Under the pieces are notes generated by a model. The model was not told where the DNA came from. It ran no database searches and was given only the letters and a program-made list of their open reading frames with translations. From Chondrosia reniformis (Eukaryota; Porifera; Demospongiae; Chondrillida; Chondrillidae), in assembly GCA_947172415.1 (NCBI GenBank), contig OX359191.1, positions 9,250,996-9,314,995 of the forward strand: 64,000 nucleotides of DNA, in the 5' to 3' direction. The first letter of the stretch is position 1; every line of letters begins with the position of its first letter. The position numbers and the translations under genes were made by a program. Below, piece by piece: positions 38,901-50,800 of the stretch.

Positions 38901-40709
38901 GCAGAGATACTCTGACACTGACATTCAAGTGAACATCATTGGAGCACTCCAGAAACTCAGTCTTCGGTAGTTACCTCTTCCCAGTCATGCCCCTTCAACC
39001 AACTGATTGTTCTCTCTGCTATAGGAGACAAATGCAGTTGGAGATGATTCAAAATGGCCTGGTGGCATGGCTGATTGAAATGCTGTCGGGTGACCACGCA
39101 GAGCTACTGTCAGACTACTCGTTTCACTATGCTCTGGCACTCTTGATGAATCTCTCTCTGAGAAGTGAAGGTAGCCCTCCCACCTCTCTCTCTCAGTTGC
39201 CCTCCCACCTCTCTCTCTCAGTAGCCCTCCCACCTCTCTCCCTCAGAAGCCCTCCCACCTCTCTCTCTCAGTAGCCCTCCCACCTCTCTCCCTCAGTAGC
39301 CCTCCCACCTCTCTCCCTCAGTAGCCCTCCCACCTCTCTCCCTCAGTAGCCCTCCCACCTCTCTCCCTCAGTAGCCCTCCCACCTCTCTCCCTCAGTAGC
39401 CCTCCCACCTCTCTCTCTCAGTAGCCCTCCCACCTCTCTCTCTCAGTAGCCCTCCCACCTCTCTCCCTCAGTAGCCCTCTCACCTCTCTCCCTCAGTAGC
39501 CCTCCCACCTCTCTCTCTCAGTAGCCCTCCCACCTCTCTCTCTCAATCCAGGTCGGCAGGCTTGTGTAAGCCACTCGACGCTGCTGCTGAAGTTGTTGGG
39601 TGACCTGATGGAACACGACAGTCAGGAGATCAGGTCCTATGTCAACGGTATCCTCTATAGTATTCTCAATGTACCAGCCATTCGGACAGAAGCTGTTGCA
39701 ATGGTACAGCATGTGTCTTCTATTCTAGTAACTACTGATCATCCAAACTCTCTCTAATTGGCCAATGTTAGGGCATTGGGAGTATGTTGGATTCAGCAGT
39801 TCTCTCTAGTCCCCCAGAGTTGGTGAGTCAGCTGAAGTACATCATAGAGCAGCTGAAGGGGAGTGCTGGTGCAGAGGAGGGTGTGGCACTCAAGGAGGAA
39901 CTGAGTGAGGAGGAGGACAGTGAGGAGGTTAGGGCAGACCAGATGGATTGGTCTGATGTGATGAGAGCTAGTACTGTACCTCTGTAGGAGGACCCCGATG
40001 TTATTGATGGAGATGATGGAGAGGCGGACCCAACAGGAAGTGGCTCGACAGGAAGTGGCCCAACAGGAAGTGGCTCGACAGGAAGTGGCCCAACAGGAAG
40101 TGGCTCGACAGGAAGTGGCCCGATAGGAAGTGGCCCAATAGGGGAACAGCTGCTCATGCAGCACTATCTTGGGGTCATGGCATCATTTGATGGTTTCCAT
40201 GGTAATGTGGTACAAAAGGTAATAAACCTCATATCAATAAATTTAGATGCTTATTGAGTGTTTGCCTGTTGCCATAGTTACAGGGAAGGCCCATATCAAG
40301 ACCAGTCACACCTCAATCTTTTACCATCAAACCTCAAGCCCACTCAATTCAGTAAGTAGTTGGATGCCATATAAGGAGAATATTGTGGGGATTGTGCAAT
40401 AGGTTGGCTTGTCCAAAGTACACTTTTGTAACTGTACATACACTATTTCCTTACCATTAGCATAGCAAATGTAATGTTTACGTTTCTAGTTGACACAATT
40501 CTTCTCTCTCTTCCCTCTTGCAATGTCATTAAAGGGCAGACACTCAGCAGCCATTTGTTTCCAGACCTATGATCCCAAGAACGCCAGTGGAGCAGACCCA
40601 ATTGCACAACTCCCACCTCCCACCTCCCCCCACACCCTCCGATTCACCACCCACCACCATCAATCACCGCCCACCAACTCGTAGTGGAAGACCATTATCC
40701 ATAAAATGA
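35910..40709 (+). CDS. ARMC9: ARMC9, LisH and armadillo-repeat ciliary protein
   Basis: Seventeen exons keep phase: 35910-35957, 36050-36157, 36325-36495, 36813-36956, 37273-37441, 37514-37638, 37700-37786, 38014-38175, 38237-38335, 38403-38493, 38840-38966, 39025-39170, 39552-39703, 39772-39927, 39988-40218, 40278-40351, 40535-40709; 754 residues. The N-terminal LisH motif ([14 protein letters not shown]) is followed by ARMC9-specific blocks ([34 protein letters not shown]) and armadillo repeats ([35 protein letters not shown]). In vertebrates ARMC9 acts at the ciliary base and is linked to Joubert syndrome. An acidic region is followed by an in-frame Gly-Ser-Thr-Pro repeat in exon 15. Exon 5's donor (ACTG|GTGCAG) is the least certain junction. 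Confidence 0.96.
36517..36787. repeat. Pyrimidine minisatellite in ARMC9 intron 3
   Basis: About 16 copies of cccctttccccgcccct with c/a variation. They form a long polypyrimidine tract ending about 25 bases before the acceptor at 36811-36812. Confidence 0.92.
37830..38010. repeat. Repeat in ARMC9 intron 7
   Basis: Three to four irregular copies of tatacaggatgttatgtgtg plus gttacagtgtatgttgctcc. The last copy blends into the exon 8 acceptor (gttgctgtatgcag). Confidence 0.8.
38688..38806. repeat. 13-15 bp repeat in ARMC9 intron 10
   Basis: About eight copies of tgtgctataacat or tgtgctatataacat. Confidence 0.9.
39171..39548 (+). repeat. 25-bp array forming all of ARMC9 intron 12
   Basis: About 15 copies of a 25-bp unit that begins gtagccctcccacctc and ends ctctccctca. 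The first unit starts exactly at the donor (GAAG|GTAGCC) and every unit boundary reads ctctccctcag|tagcc. Each unit therefore has its own GT start, pyrimidine tract and AG end. Only the final stretch (tctctcaatccag) is used as acceptor in the model. Confidence 0.95.
40033..40140 (+). repeat. Coding minisatellite in ARMC9 exon 15
   Basis: Seven to eight copies of ggaagtggcccaaca or ggaagtggctcgaca (15 bp) stay in frame and encode a (GSGPT / GSGST)n linker. Unlike the intronic arrays, the 15-bp period preserves the reading frame. Confidence 0.93.
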
Positions 40710-41046
40710 TACCTTAATTGTCTAATCTCAACAAACACGAAGCACAACAAACTCAATTATATATATGCATAGTGTTTCTCTTGTGGACTGACACACGCCA
40801 TCTCACTGTAGCACCATGTATTGCTATACCTTGCTAATATGCATTTGCACGTCATCAATATTAAATACATATATACATATGTATGTACGTATAGTTATAC
40901 AATTCTCATAGCAATAGACCCCAACTGGTAAAATCAAACTTGCTGCTTCACAAGGTGCAATTAGATTAGAAAAACATTCTATTGGTAAATATAATTCAAT
41001 GTTTATATCAGATCCCCTCTCTCTCTCCAAATGTTACAGGAGTAAA
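40710..41046. other. Convergent 3' flanks of ARMC9 and eIF5A
   Basis: 337 bp of AT-rich sequence between stop codons of converging genes. No gene or array seen. Confidence 0.75.
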
Positions 41047-41639
41047 TCACTTTGGCATAGTCTTTATTGCTATAGCATGCTCCTCTCCCATCGCCTTCAA
41101 TATGGTCACCATAAACTGATCATCTTTTCCATCCTTTTCAAATTTACTTTTAATCTCCTTGCCAAGGTCTCCCTCAGGCAGTTTAATATCCTCCCTTATC
41201 TCTCCTGTCTCATTCATAAGACTCAAAAAGCCATCATCTGAAATGTCATTTAACTAAGGAGAGCACATGTCAAGTAATCAAGGCCTTCACAACCTCACTC
41301 TTCCACACTCACTTGATAGTCTGTTCGATTCACATTGGGAACGTTCATGTTGTGAGTAGACGGACAAATATCTTCGTATTTCTTTCCAGTAAATATATCA
41401 ATAGCAACTAAATGAACCTTTAAAGGATAATAGTGTAACCTTTGCACATTATTGTGTGATCAAATGCAACTCACTTTAGCATGGCCATGCTTTCCAGTTT
41501 TAGATGTTGACATCTCTACTATTTTACAAGGATGGCCTTTAATAACGACGTGTCCATTCTTGCGAAGAGCAGAACACTGCATGGGATATGTCGTGGAGGC
41601 GCCAGAATCTCCGCCCTGAAAATCCGGTTCTTCCGCCAT
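41047..41639 (-). CDS. EIF5A: Translation factor eIF5A
   Basis: Three exons (41475-41639, 41313-41417, 41047-41253) encode 158 residues, normal for eIF5A. The hypusine loop [13 protein letters not shown] is intact, with the modified lysine at residue 50 as in human eIF5A. The N-terminal part contains [20 protein letters not shown], and the C-terminal OB fold has [14 protein letters not shown] and [19 protein letters not shown]. eIF5A binds the ribosomal E site and relieves stalling at proline-rich and other difficult sequences; it needs deoxyhypusine synthase and hydroxylase. Both donors are GTGAGT. The gene converges with ARMC9 and starts about 295 bp from the tRNA gene. Confidence 0.98.
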
Positions 41640-41934
41640 CTTGTTCTAAAATGAAAAGAACAATTCGCATTAATGACGAGGCAGACATGGACAGTTCACC
41701 AGATTTAAAAGTAAGCCATATGCAGCATAATGGCAAGTTTCTAGAAGTCAGTAGCTTAAACCCTGGCAATAAGAAGAAACATTAACTTACCTTCCTAACG
41801 ATGGATGCTGGTATTAACTCGTGGTAAGGCCCAACACGTGTGGGAACGTCACATTACGCTGCCTTCGGAGCGGACATGAGAGGTGTACTTTTGTATTATT
41901 TTTAAAGCACTATTTGTGCTAAATTTTCAGCGTA

Positions 41935-42007
41935 GTCCCTGTAGCGCAATGGATAGCGCGCTGGACTTCTAATCCAGAGGTTGTGGGTTCGAGTCCCACC
42001 AGGGATG
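41935..42007 (+). tRNA. tRNA-Arg, anticodon TCT
   Basis: A 73-nt cloverleaf without intron. The acceptor stem pairs GTCCCTG with CAGGGAT (first pair G-T) and the discriminator base is G. The D arm is GCGC/GCGC, the anticodon stem CTGGA/TCCAG with TCT at 41968-41970, and the T arm is TGGGT/ACCCA around TTCGAGT. Internal A and B boxes (TAGCGCAATGG; GGTTCGAGTCC) are canonical for RNA polymerase III. The downstream TTTTTT run at 42009-42014 (gcttttttc) is a Pol III terminator. It decodes AGA codons. Confidence 0.97.
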
Positions 42008-42109
42008 CTTTTTTCTTTTTCCTCTCTCCCAACTGGGCGAAAATAGTAAATAGAGCTGAGTCATGACAATTCATCATTTTAGCGTATCCAACAGTCTGAG
42101 AAGCAGAAC

Positions 42110-43566
42110 ATGAGCAGTGTAGTTGTGGATGCAATTCTTTCCGAACTAATTCAGGGTGTAACATCGGCCAAGCCAGTCCGCACCCTAAACAACAAGCTAA
42201 AGGTGGATTCACCAGAATTGTGGTTTAGGGCCTGCTCTAGTGAGCTTCCCATACCGCTGAGACACCTTGAAGAAGACGATTTGGTCACCTCCTTCGGACA
42301 GAGAAACACATTTGTGCATTTCCACCAGCTAAAGGTAGCGGAACAACGTCATGGTCACTTCTGTGGTCACTTCGCGTACCACTTTGCAGCTTGCGCCACG
42401 AAACTCTGCCAATCCAGTGATGTAAAGAGTCGTTTGGACATGGTTCAGGAGATATCCAGTGAGACGGCGCAGTGGAGAAGGTGTGTGAAGAATATAATTC
42501 CCCTTGATGCCCTTTGAGGAGCTAATGTCCATTGTTCTCTCTTTAGATACTGGTCATCTGTTAAAGAGCTGTGTGGCTATGCCAAGCTGGCGGATCTATG
42601 GTGGCCTTGGACCGAAGAAGCCATTTTGTCTGGTTGCATGGAGAGAACACACATGAAGTATCTCGTAGAGAGTCACTATAACAACGTCCTCACATTACAA
42701 GTCAGTCCCTACGAGTATATATCTGGCACATCATTACTTGTGTGCAGCTTTGTATTTAGTTTGGCTATGGCTGTTTTCAGGATGAACTAGATCACATTAT
42801 CAAGGTCAACACTGCGATTGAGAGTTTCTGCTCCAAACCAGGTCCATCAAACCTCATCTTTGTGGTGGGCGTGGTCTACCACTGGGTGTGTCTGATGGCA
42901 CACAAAACAGCAAAGAAAGATACTCTAAAATCCCACCTTCAAAGGAGTGCTGGCATCAGAGGAGCAGCAGAAAGTGGATCCAACCAGATGCAGTCAATCT
43001 CAGATCCCATCTCAGGACAGGATGATGAGGTGCATGTGTTTTACTTTGATTCCAGGAACCATCCAGCGACTGTTATGACCACAGAGGAGATGGATGCACT
43101 CACAGCCAAATGGGAGCTGGAGGACAAGACCAGAGGGAAGGAGTGGAGCCCTTGGGAGAAGAATAACTACAAACAAGGACTAAGGGACCAGCAAGTCCTT
43201 CCACTCCTTTTAGCAAAATGTCTCTCAGGAAAGACAACTTTGATATCAGAATATCTTGACATTAGAGCTCACATAATTGTGACTAGTTATCGAGAGCATG
43301 TTAGTCAACAGGAAGAGTATCTTGTTGCTTTGTGGAGTTGGTTGGAGGTCCATCATCGCCCTCACCACCTGCGACAGGGTCTCCTTAGCGCCATCACTAC
43401 AATTGGTACAGGGCAGGTCAGTGACACCTGCGTGAAAGAGTTGAACTACTTAGTGGAAGATGTCGCAACCAAATTGCCATCACCTGTGGATTCAGAAATT
43501 GCCCTGGTCACTGATTTCTACATACTTATTGTTGAATTGAAGTCAGTTTTGGAGAAACCAATTTAA
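42110..43566 (+). CDS. Unassigned protein with possible papain-like Cys-His-Asp triad
   Basis: Exons 42110-42480, 42547-42700 and 42781-43566 keep phase and encode 436 residues. I do not recognise the family by name. Three short motifs in papain order stand out: HGHFCGHFAYHFA (Cys85), VVGVVYHWVCLMAHK (His209-Trp210) and VHVFYFDSRN (Asp265). Together they resemble the Cys / His-Trp / Asn-or-Asp-Ser arrangement of Josephin-like and other ubiquitin-directed cysteine proteases. The C-terminal 150 residues are helical and contain no known motif. The insert between His and Asp (about residues 217-258) is Ser/Gly-rich and probably a loop. No signal peptide or membrane segment. It lies tandem with UBE2J2, 151 bp upstream of it. 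A protease role is inference. Confidence 0.7.
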
Positions 43567-43717
43567 TTTGTAATTTTAAGAAGTATATATATCTGTTAGA
43601 AGCTCTATATATCGGTTCTTGGCGATAATCGTGCGAAACAATCCAGATAAGTCGTACCACTCCGTGATATCGCGATTCGGCGTCCATTTTTTAATCGGTT
43701 TGCAGACGTGTAAGAAA

Positions 43718-44728
43718 ATGGCGAGTAGGACGGCAGTGGCACGACTAAAACAAGACTTTCTTCGTCTCAAGAGAGATCCAGTTCCTTATGTGACAGCCGT
43801 GCCGCTTGAGTCAAACATCTTAGAATGGCATTACGTCGTCAAAGGCCCCGAAGAGACACCTTACGAAAGTACGTTTGTAATTCTTTCTTAATCCCTTATT
43901 GTCTTGTCAATGCCTGTCCGGCGCTCTACTAACGACCTTACCCCGCATATCTCGCGCAGACGGCTACTACTGGGGCAAGCTAGTGTTCCCGAGGGAGTAT
44001 CCATTTAAGCCTCCTCGCATTGAAATGATAACGCCATCGGGGAGATTTCAGACGAATACGCGGTACGTTATGACATATCCTAATACTGTATAACATTGTT
44101 GCCTCCTCTTGTACCAGATCCATCTAGACACGTTAGTAAAGTAGTTGTAAAGGTTTTCTCACTTAGGATGATCGAGCTTTGTTGACACTTTGTTCTGTAT
44201 AGGCTTTGCCTTTCAATAAGTGACTTCCACCCAGACACTTGGAACCCGGCCTGGTCGGTCTCCACTATTCTGACTGGACTCCTCAGTTTCATGGTGGAGA
44301 GCTCGCCCACTGTAGGGAGCATGGAGTCGTCAGATGCTCAAGTCTGTAGAGCTCAATATGTGCACGTACATCACTAACTAGTCTTTGTGTGTCTGTAGAA
44401 ACGTCAGTATGCCATTCAAAGTTGGAACTTTAACCTTAGTAATCAAGTCTTTACTAAACTCTTTCCAGACATTTCAGAGGTAGGTAGAACGCATACTTCC
44501 TGCGGTAGTCATGTGTAGTTTGCCAATTACATGTCTCTGTTACATTCACAGGAAATAGCTACCAAGAAACAGGAAATGGCTGAGAGAGAGGAAGGCCATT
44601 TGGAGGAGCCTGTGCCAAGCTCACAGCAAGAAGGCTTCTTCAACGGCATTGTTCATAACATTGTCCTAGTCGTCGGTTTCGTTGTGTTTGCGTATGCCGT
44701 CACACACATCCTAAAAGTTCTTGATTGA
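43718..44728 (+). CDS. UBE2J2: UBE2J2, tail-anchored ubiquitin-conjugating enzyme
   Basis: Five exons (43718-43868, 43960-44062, 44203-44341, 44399-44479, 44552-44728) encode 216 residues. The UBC fold begins [20 protein letters not shown]. The J-class active site has Cys87 in [20 protein letters not shown], followed by [14 protein letters not shown]. The C-terminus ends in a hydrophobic anchor ([18 protein letters not shown]), placing the enzyme on the ER membrane, where UBE2J2 serves ER-associated degradation. The linker before the anchor is shorter than in human UBE2J2 (about 259 residues). SMC4 starts 123 bp downstream on the same strand. Confidence 0.96.
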
Positions 44729-44851
44729 ATGCTAAATTTTATCAGCTGCAAAGCGTAATTATTTGTTTATTCTTGGATAGTGTGATTAATTTACTATTTG
44801 TAATGGTTGTGGTTTCGGGTATCTATCAATATTTTGGCGGGTTTATGAAGC

Positions 44852-47800
44852 ATGTCTGCAGACATGGAAACTTCACCAGCTCCTCTCGGAACATCGATCA
44901 GAGAGAAGGAAACGCCTCGTTTGATGATCATAAAAATTGTTTGTGAGAATTTCAAATCTTACGCGGGTACAAAGACCCTGGGACCATTTCACAAAGTGAG
45001 TGCATCGTCCTCTCTAATTATAACTCTAATTAGCACTCACTAAGGACCGACAGAGACGGGAGTTTGGACTGCTAGATCCACAGCGAGGCAGTCGTGCATG
45101 CAACATCAGATTCTCCGTTGCGCCTCCCTTTTCATATAAGTAGGCGTGTGTGTGTTGAGATTGTATGTTCTCTATCTCTTGTATGTCAGTGTTTCACTTC
45201 AATTGTCGGACCAAACGGAAGCGGAAAGTCAAATGTCATCGATTCCATGCTTTTTGTGTTCGGCTACCGCGCCGCCAAGATACGGTCCAAAAAGGTGTCA
45301 GTACTGATCCACAAGTCTGACAAGTTTAGGGACCTCAAACAGTGCTCCGTTAGTGTCCACTTTCAGCAGATCATTGACAATGTAAGGAATGCGCGTGTGC
45401 CTTGCTCTCCAGACCGATTCGATCACGTGCGACTCTCTTCTATAACTAGGAGGACCCGGACGGATATTCGGTTGTACCAGACAGCAACTTTGTAGTGTCG
45501 CGGACTGCCTTCAGTGATAACTCTTCTCACTACCACCTGAATGGGAAGAGGGTACAGTTCAAAGAGATAGGCGCACTCCTGCGCCAGTCAGGAATTGATC
45601 TAGACCATAATCGATTTCTAATTCTTCAAGTCAGTAATTAAATTAAAACTCCACCCATTAGGGTAATTATTAACTGTGCTACCCCTCCCTCCTAGGGTGA
45701 GGTAGAGCAGATTGCTCTTGTTAGTATTAACTGCTACCCCTCCCTCCTAGGGTGAGGTAGAGCAGATTGCTCTTGTTAGTATTAACTGCTACCCCTCCCC
45801 CCTAGGGTGAGGTAGAGCAGATTGCTCTTGTTAACTGTGCTACCCCTCCCCCCTAGGGTGAGGTAGAGCAGATTGCTTTTGTTAACTGTGCTACCCCTCC
45901 CCCCTAGGGTGAGGTAGAGCAGATTGCTCTTGTTAATATTAATTGTGCTACCCCTCCCTCCTAGGGTGAGGTAGAGCAGATTCCTCTTGTTAATATTAAC
46001 TGCTACCCCTCCCTCCTAGGGTGAGGTAGAGCAGATTCCTCTTGTTAATATTAACTGCTACCCCTCCCTCCTAGGGTGAGGTAGAGCAGATTCCTCTTGT
46101 TAATATTAACTGCTACCCCTCCCCCCTAGGGTGAGGTAGAGCAGATTGCTCTTGTTAATATTAACTGTGCTACCCCTCCCTCCTAGGGTGAGGTAGAGCA
46201 GATTGCTCTTGTTAACTGTGCTACCCCTCCCCCCTAGGGTGAGGTAGAGCAGATTCCTCTTGTTAATATTAACTGCTACCCCTCCCTCCTAGGGTGAGGT
46301 AGAGCAGATTGCTCTTGTTAACTGTGCTACCCCTCCCCCCTAGGGTGAGGTAGAGCAGATTGCTCTTGTTAGTATTAACTGCTACCCCTCCCTCCTAGGG
46401 TGAGGTAGAGCAGATTGCTCTTGTTAATATTAACTGTGCTACCCCTCCCCCCTAGGGTGAGGTAGAGCAGATTGCTCTTGTTAATATTAACTGTGCTACC
46501 CCTCCCTCCTAGGGTGAGGTAGAGCAGATTGCTCTTGTTAATATTAACTGTGCTACCCCTCCCCCCTAGGGTGAGGTAGAGCAGATTGCTCTTGTTAATA
46601 TTAACTGTGCTACCCCTCCCTCCTAGGGTGAGGTAGAGCAGATTGCTCTTATGAAACCAAAAGGTCAAAGTGAAAGTGATGAAGGTATGCTCGAGTTCCT
46701 TGAAGACATAATTGGATCAAGTAGACTGAAGGAGCCAATAGAGGAACTGAGTAAAAGAGTTGATCAGTTAAATGAAGCTCGCGGGGAAAAGGTAAGTCAA
46801 TCTTGTTTTGCATGATTTTGTTGAAGAAGACATTATTGTCTTGCAGCTGAATCGTGTGAAAGTGGTTGAAGGAGAGAGAAATGAACTGGAAACAGCTAAA
46901 CTTGAGGCAGAAGAGTACTTGGCAATGCAAAAGGACATTGCAACGAAGCAGCGCAGTCTTTACCAGAAATACATGTAAGCATGCAGACAAGTACCAGCAC
47001 TACTAACAGAATGTGTCCCCAGCACTACTAACAGAATGTGTCCCCAGCACCTACTTATATTCATAGCTGTTTGCGTACGTATATTCCTATTATTCCTGTA
47101 GTGCTGAGTGCAAGGTCATTGAGGCAGAGGCAAGTGAAAAGAAGAGCGAATATGATGAGCAGATCGGATCTGTAAAATCAGAGTTGGATGATATCAAAGG
47201 TTGGCAGTGAGTGAGCCACAGGCTGTTATGTCACTTGTGTTGTACTGTATCCACTAGAGCAGTGCAAAGGAAGAGAGACAGCGTTGAAGAAGAGAATTAA
47301 GTGAGTATCCAACATTTTACTAAAGTCTTGCGCTGTCCCAGTACCTTCCACTGGCCACACTTGACAGGGACCACGAACGTCTGGTGGAGGAGATTGAAGC
47401 CTGTAAAGCGGCCTTCCAGTCCTGCGAACAGAGAGATGTCAAGGCTAGACAGGTGAAGAGTTGTTGCTTAGCAACCAGCTGACACATGTAAACACTGCAC
47501 TTTATATTGATACAGGAGCTAAAGAATGGTAAGGCAAGTTTGAAGAAGGTAGAAAAAAGTTTGGAAAAGGAGAAAGAAAAAGTGAGTCCTTATGAGCTGT
47601 TGAGATGAGAGACCCCAACTGGTGTGTGGTGCGAGATGACTTGTGTGTATGTTTGTACGTAGTTGGAAGAATTGGAAAAGGTTCCTGAAAGATGCGCAAA
47701 GGAAATTGAAGAGAAACAAAACAGCCTGGAAATACTGGAGGTGTGTAGAGTAGGTGTGGATTCTGTTGCCATGGTAACACATATGTGCTAACATTAGGTA

Positions 47801-50800
47801 AAGAAGATCAAAGAGGACAAACTTCTCTCGGAAGTGTTGGCAAGTAAGAGCAGGGATTGTCTCCAGTGTTCTATCTGCTCTACCCTCTCTGAAATACAGG
47901 TCTTCGTAACGCCACTCAGGGGCTGCAGGAAGAGAAGGAGAAATATGAAAACGAACTTATTGGTCTCAACCAGACTGTAAATACAGCAAAGTCTAAAGTA
48001 GGTCCAGTTGCATTGCTCGAGTGGAACAGATGTGATGTGATGTGGTTCTGCAGTTGGATATTGCTCAGGCTGAACTGGACCTATTCAGGAATAAGGCAAA
48101 TGCTACTGCAACACAGTTGAAGGAGGCGGAGCAGAAACTGACTGAAACTAAAGAAACAAGAACAGCTAGAGAGAAGTGAGAATTGCTAGGATACTGTTGC
48201 CATGGTAACCTCATTTGTGTTGTTCCCAGAGAGCACAAGCACTTGGGAGAGGCTATTCCTGTCAAGAGGAGAGAGTTGGAGAAGAACCAGGAGCTCCTGA
48301 GGTCTCTCAACACTACTGAAGCAAAGCTAATGGGACAAGTGAAGACTGCACGCCGTCAATTGGAGGAGGGGAGGAGTTCACTTGAAGCATTCAAGACAAG
48401 GTTTGAAGGCTGGTGCAGAGATAACCTCTGGTGTCTAACTGTAGTTGCCTCTTGCACAGAGGAAGGGTGCTGCAGGGTCTCCTTCAGCAGAGGGACAAGG
48501 GGGAAATCCCTGGAATATTTGGTCGCCTAGGAGACCTTGGGACAATTGATGACAAGTATGATGTCGCTATTAGTACAGCTTGCGGAGCTTTAGACAATAT
48601 TGTTGTGGATACCATGGAAACGGCAGTCAAGTGCGTTCAGTTTCTCAAGGCTGGTGATATTGGGTCTGCCACCTTCATTGGGCTGGACAAAATGGAGCAC
48701 CTCAGAGGGGCTATGGGCAGGAGACTAGCTGTGTTAGTTGAGAGTGTGATGTCTGTGGCAGGATGGTGGAGTGTGATAGATGGGTGTCTTCTGTAGACCT
48801 GAGAGGGTGCCTCGACTGTTTGACTTGGTGAAGGCAAGTGACAAGAAGTTTGAGACAGCCTTCTACTACGCCCTTCGAGATACTCTTGTAGTGGACGACC
48901 TCAATCAGGCTACAAGAATAGCTCTTCAGGTAGGTTGTCATGACACTGATTGGATAGATAGGCAGCCCCGCCCCCTTGTGGAAGGAGCCCCACCCCTCAT
49001 ACACATCCCCACTTCCACAGGGCAAGACTCGACACCGAGTGGTGACCCTGGGAGGCCAGCTAATTGATCAATCAGGAACAATGAGCGGAGGGGGAAACAG
49101 AGTTGTGAAAGGTTAGACCATCTCAACTGCCAGTACCTCAACATGTGGTAATGTGTAAATACCTTTTAGGTCGAATGAGCTCCAAAATGATAGCTGAAGT
49201 TAGTCCTCAGCAAGTCCAGGATCTGAACAATCGCTTGGCAGAGAATGAGAAAGCATTAAAGGTGATTGGTGCTGATTTTCTTTAGCTGACGTGACCTTCT
49301 TGTGTTGGTGTACATACGTACGTGTGTAGGAGTGCGGGGAACACAGGCTTTCTGTTGAGACCAAGGTTAATGAGTTATCAAAGGAATTGACTGAAATGGA
49401 GAAGGAGTTTAAAAAGTGTGCAGTAGATGCAAATGTAAGATCTCTAGACTGATCCACTAGACCGCCTGATCCACTAGACCGCCTGATCCACTAGACTGCC
49501 TGATCCACTAGACCGCCTGATCCACTAGACCGCCTGATCCACTAGACCGCCTGATCCACTAGACTGCCTGATCCACTAGACTGCCTGATCCACTAGACTG
49601 CCTGATCCACTAGACCGCCTGATCCACTAGACCACCTGATCCACTAGACTGCCTGATCCACTAGACTGCCTGATCCACTAGACTGCCTGATCCACTAGAC
49701 TGCCTGATCCACTAGACCGCCTGATCCACTAGACCGCCTGATCCACTAGACTGCCTGATCCACTAGACTGCCTGATCCACTAGACCGCCTGATCCACTAG
49801 ACCACCTGATCCACTAGACTGCCTGATCCACTAGACTGCCTGATCCACTAGACCGCCTGATCCACTAGACCGCCTGATCCACTAGACCACCTGATCCACT
49901 AGACATGTCTCTTGTAGCTACTGGTGGAACAGGAGGAGACGATTGCTAGTAGAATAGCAGAACTGAGAGAAGCTGTGAAACTTGTTAGAGTTGACAAGTC
50001 GGCTCTGAAGAGGTTGGAAGAGACAGTGGCAATGTTTGAGAAGGAGTACAGCAGTGCCGATAGAGCTGCCAGTGTTGTGCAGGACAAAGCTAAAAAGTTA
50101 GATCGTACATGTATAGAGGACTGAGCCATGTCTAGTGTGACACACATTTCAGGGTACACGACGAGATTATGGAGGTTGGTGGTTCACGAGTAAAGAGACA
50201 GCAGGAGAAGGTGGATGCTATCTCCATAGAGATGGACCAATATTCAAATGCCATCACCAAGGCAACCGTAAATATAAAGACTGCCGAGAGGTAAATGCAC
50301 ATTTATGCCAAACAATTTGGAGTGTACTTTTGTGTCTCTGGTACAGGAATGCAGACAAGACGAGGAAGAAGATTGCAAGCCAGGAGAGTGAGGTTGCTAC
50401 CATTAAGGAGAAGATGACAAGCTGCCACAAGGAACTGGTGGACCTCGAGCAAGAGGCAAAGACTGCTGCTGAGCAGCAAGAACAATTAACTGTTAGTACC
50501 AGCCTTAACCCACCCCTGCCCCACCCCCTGACCCTATTCCTCCACCGCCCCACCCCCTGACACTATTCCTCCCCTGTCCCACCCCCTGGTCCCATTCCTC
50601 CACTGCCCCACCCCCTGACACTATTCCTCCCCTGTCCCACCCCCTGACACTATTCCTCCCCTGCCCCTCCCCCTGACACTATTCCTCCCCTGTCCCACCC
50701 CCTGACACTATTCCTCCCCTGCCCCACCCCCTGACACTATTCCTCCCCTGCCCCTCCCCCTGACACTATGCCTCCCCTGCCCCACCCCCTGACACTATTC

